Part shown: in pieces, positions 62,412-64,000 of the stretch | Layout: each line of letters begins with the position of its first letter | Position numbering within the stretch: the stretch's first letter is position 1 | Source of the DNA: an uncultured Gammaproteobacteria bacterium | Lineage (GTDB): Bacteria > Pseudomonadota > Gammaproteobacteria > Arenicellales > JAANXG01 | Assembly: GCA_947258975.1 (NCBI GenBank) | Contig: CAMYKK010000009.1 | Span: 91,081 to 155,080, forward strand | Direction of reading: 5' to 3' | Length of the DNA stretch: 64,000 nt | Translations under genes and position numbers: made by a program | Notes under the pieces: model-generated | What the model was told of the DNA's origin: nothing | Database searches by the model: none | The model's input: the letters and a program-made list of their open reading frames with translations, nothing else

Positions 62412-63737
62412 ATGCCAACGAGTTTTCGACCGTATGCACCGGATCAAGATTTGTTACTCGCTCCGAGGTTAAGGGATTGGTTGCCGGAAGGGCATTTGGC
62501 GTATTTTATTAGCGACATGGTGGAAGAGCTGGACTTATCGGCATTTTATGCGCCGTATGAAGGAGATGGGAGGCGCAAGATGTCGTTTGAGCCACGGATG
62601 CTGCTCAAGGTGTTGATCTACGCTTATTCGAGCGGCGTATTTACGTCGCGTAAGATTGCCAAGAAGCTGGAGGAGGACGTGGCGTTTCGGTTGCTGGGGG
62701 CGGGCAATTTTCCCAAGCACCGAACGATCTGTGATTTTCGTAAGCGCCATCTTAAGGAGTTCAATACGCTGTTTGTTCAGGTGGTGCAGATTGCGCGGGA
62801 GGCGGGTTTAGTTGGACTGGGGACGGTCGCTGTGGACGGGACCAAGGTGCGTGCCAACGCGAGCAAGCACAAGGCGATGAGCTATGATCGGATGTGCCAA
62901 GAAGGGCAACGGCTGGAACAAGAGATTGCCGAGTTGTGCGCGCAGGCGAGCGATGCGGACGAGGAAGAAGACCGGCGCTACGGTGTGGGCGAGCGTAGTG
63001 ACGAATTACCGGAGGAATTGCAGCATCGTCGAAGCCGTTTGGAGAAGATCCGCGAGGCCAAAGCGCGTTTGGAGCAGGCGCAACGCGAGGCGGATACGGC
63101 CCGAGGTCGGCATCCGGACGATGAGCGCCGGTCGCCGCGAGGCGGGCGCCGCTTCAAGCGGGATTTTGGTGTACCGGCCGATGACGAGCAAAGCAACTTC
63201 ACCGATTTGGAAAGCCGCATCATGAAGACCGAGGAGGGTTTTCAGCAATGCTACAACGGGCAGTTGGCGGTGGATGACGAGTTTCAGTTGATTGTGGGGA
63301 ACGGGTTAACCGACAACGCCAGTGACCATGGGGAACTGATCGGATTGGTAGAGGGTATTGAACAGGACCTGAATGCGGTGCCCGAATCGGTGTTGGCCGA
63401 TGCGGGTTACCGCAGCGAGTCCTGCTTGGCGGAACTGGAGCGCAGGCACATCGACGGGTATGTGTCGCTGGGACGCGAAGTCAAGGACAGCGGCAAGATC
63501 GATGCCCAGACCTATCCGGCGACCGCGCGGATGGCGGCGAAACTGAGCAGTGCGGACGACAAGGCGCGTTATGCCGAGCGCAAGGGCCTCGTGGAGCCGG
63601 TCAACGGCTGGATCAAAAACGTGCTGGGCTTTCGGCAATTTAGCCTGCGGGGTCTGCAAGCGGTGCGCGGTGAATGGGATCTTATCTGTTTGGGCCTCAA
63701 CTTGCGGCGGTTGCAATCCCTGATGGTCCGGGAGTGA
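62412..63737 (+). mobile_element. IS1182-family transposase gene (IS element, ends not resolved)
   Basis: The 441-residue transposase has the IS1182 order: the N-terminal DUF772-type region (FRPYAPDQDLLLAPRLRDWLPEGHLAYFISDMVEEL, FEPRMLLKVLIYAYSSGVFTSRKIAKKLEEDVAFRLL), first catalytic Asp in VAVDGTKVRANAS, an internal coiled-coil insertion (about 155-230), second Asp region in VLADAGYRSE, and Glu in GLVEPVNGWIKNVLGFRQFSLRG. The ORF is intact, so the element may be active. It moves by a DDE cut-and-paste or copy reaction. It is the only complete IS in the window. Confidence 0.9.
62412..63737 (+). CDS. IS1182 family transposase
   Basis: This is the coding sequence of the element described at the same position: 441 residues, DDE catalysis, uninterrupted from ATG to TGA, with AAGGGGAA just before the start. 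It uses codons more G-ended than most neighbours, consistent with acquired DNA. Confidence 0.9.
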   Translation: MPTSFRPYAPDQDLLLAPRLRDWLPEGHLAYFISDMVEELDLSAFYAPYEGDGRRKMSFEPRMLLKVLIYAYSSGVFTSRKIAKKLEEDVAFRLLGAGNFPKHRTICDFRKRHLKEFNTLFVQVVQIAREAGLVGLGTVAVDGTKVRANASKHKAMSYDRMCQEGQRLEQEIAELCAQASDADEEEDRRYGVGERSDELPEELQHRRSRLEKIREAKARLEQAQREADTARGRHPDDERRSPRGGRRFKRDFGVPADDEQSNFTDLESRIMKTEEGFQQCYNGQLAVDDEFQLIVGNGLTDNASDHGELIGLVEGIEQDLNAVPESVLADAGYRSESCLAELERRHIDGYVSLGREVKDSGKIDAQTYPATARMAAKLSSADDKARYAERKGLVEPVNGWIKNVLGFRQFSLRGLQAVRGEWDLICLGLNLRRLQSLMVRE

Positions 63738-63928
63738 CCGGACGGGGTGGGAAAACATGACCTTTTCCGTGGAAAGGAAGCCGATTCGTACGATCCCATC
63801 CCTACTACCTGGACCTTGATCCCTCGATCTACATCGCCGTCGTATGCAGGCTATCGTATTCAGTCGTCTCGGCCATCGACACAATGTCCTACCGCGCAGA
63901 CTCCTAGACATAATGTTTTGACCTGCCC

Positions 63929-63957
63929 ATCTCAACATGCGTGGATTATGTTGAGAT
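63929..63957. terminator. Perfect 10-bp hairpin right of the transposase
   Basis: ATCTCAACAT (63929-63938) pairs exactly with ATGTTGAGAT (63948-63957) around a 9-base loop. No T-run follows, so it may be a terminator, part of the IS end, or the tip of a neighbouring element starting beyond the window. Confidence 0.45.
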
Positions 63958-64000
63958 AGGGATCTCAGACACAGAGCCATAATTGAGAGGGCAGATCATG

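Overview
The window looks like a stretch of chromosome from an environmental gammaproteobacterium, probably a Chromatiales or Ectothiorhodospiraceae-like lineage. This rests on the families present (MFS-fused spermidine synthase, CHASE2/FecR pairs, HugZ, TIGR02281-type retropepsin, AceK-like protein, GspH/FimT pilin), moderately high GC with AT-rich intergenic gaps, and REP-like repeats typical of gammaproteobacteria. No rRNA, tRNA or CRISPR array was recognised. Most of the DNA is a mosaic of short operons on both strands, and one intact IS element lies at the right end.

Layout. 1-5 kb: a subtilase-autotransporter cut by the window edge, a rhomboid protease with a small partner, and an MFS/aminopropyltransferase fusion. 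5-7.7 kb: a GGDEF-EAL protein with a small lipoprotein, then a haloacid dehalogenase. 7.8-12.5 kb: a tight set encoding a CYTH-like/CHAD protein, a ParA ATPase and a CYTH phosphatase, then MgtE and an HTH/zinc-ribbon regulator; this reads as a polyphosphate/Mg2+ locus with its own ParA. 12.8-18.3 kb: a Glu/Leu-type dehydrogenase, two overlapping cNMP-binding proteins, and a chaC / APH-type kinase / aberrant enolase operon. 18.4-19.7 kb: a HugZ-like protein, a 174-bp MITE with intact target duplication, and a small membrane protein. 19.9-24.2 kb: a four-gene molybdenum hydroxylase operon (iorA-iorB-xdhC-mocA).

24.6-29.3 kb: a stand-alone receiver protein, a CHASE2 histidine kinase and an overlapping LysM-FecR protein. 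29.8-33.0 kb: dodecin, bacteriohemerythrin, and a cluster of three exported proteins, one built from seven copies of a short helical repeat. 33.0-42.2 kb: a REP pair with a 20-bp tandem array, a GNAT gene with an in-frame stop, a retropepsin, HAD and NUDIX hydrolases, TauE, a haem protein, an SDR, a Sel1-SPOR protein, decayed GGDEF and feoB fragments, and a UspA protein. 42.3-48.6 kb: pyruvate phosphate dikinase, pirin, an alkaline-ceramidase-like membrane protein and three unknowns. 49.1-61.7 kb: a Ycf46-like AAA protein, panE, a divergent AceK, a very large beta-lactamase/SH3/coiled-coil/NTF2 fusion, a GNAT-core protein, a short FimT pseudopilin and an exported CHKPPG protein. 62.4-63.7 kb: an IS1182-type transposase.

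The strongest candidates for something undescribed are the CHAD-ParA-CYTH operon, the chaC-kinase-enolase operon and the 1,233-residue hydrolase fusion. The non-coding elements (MITE, REP pair with tandem array, an 18-bp sequence placed after two stop codons) are also supported directly by the bases.
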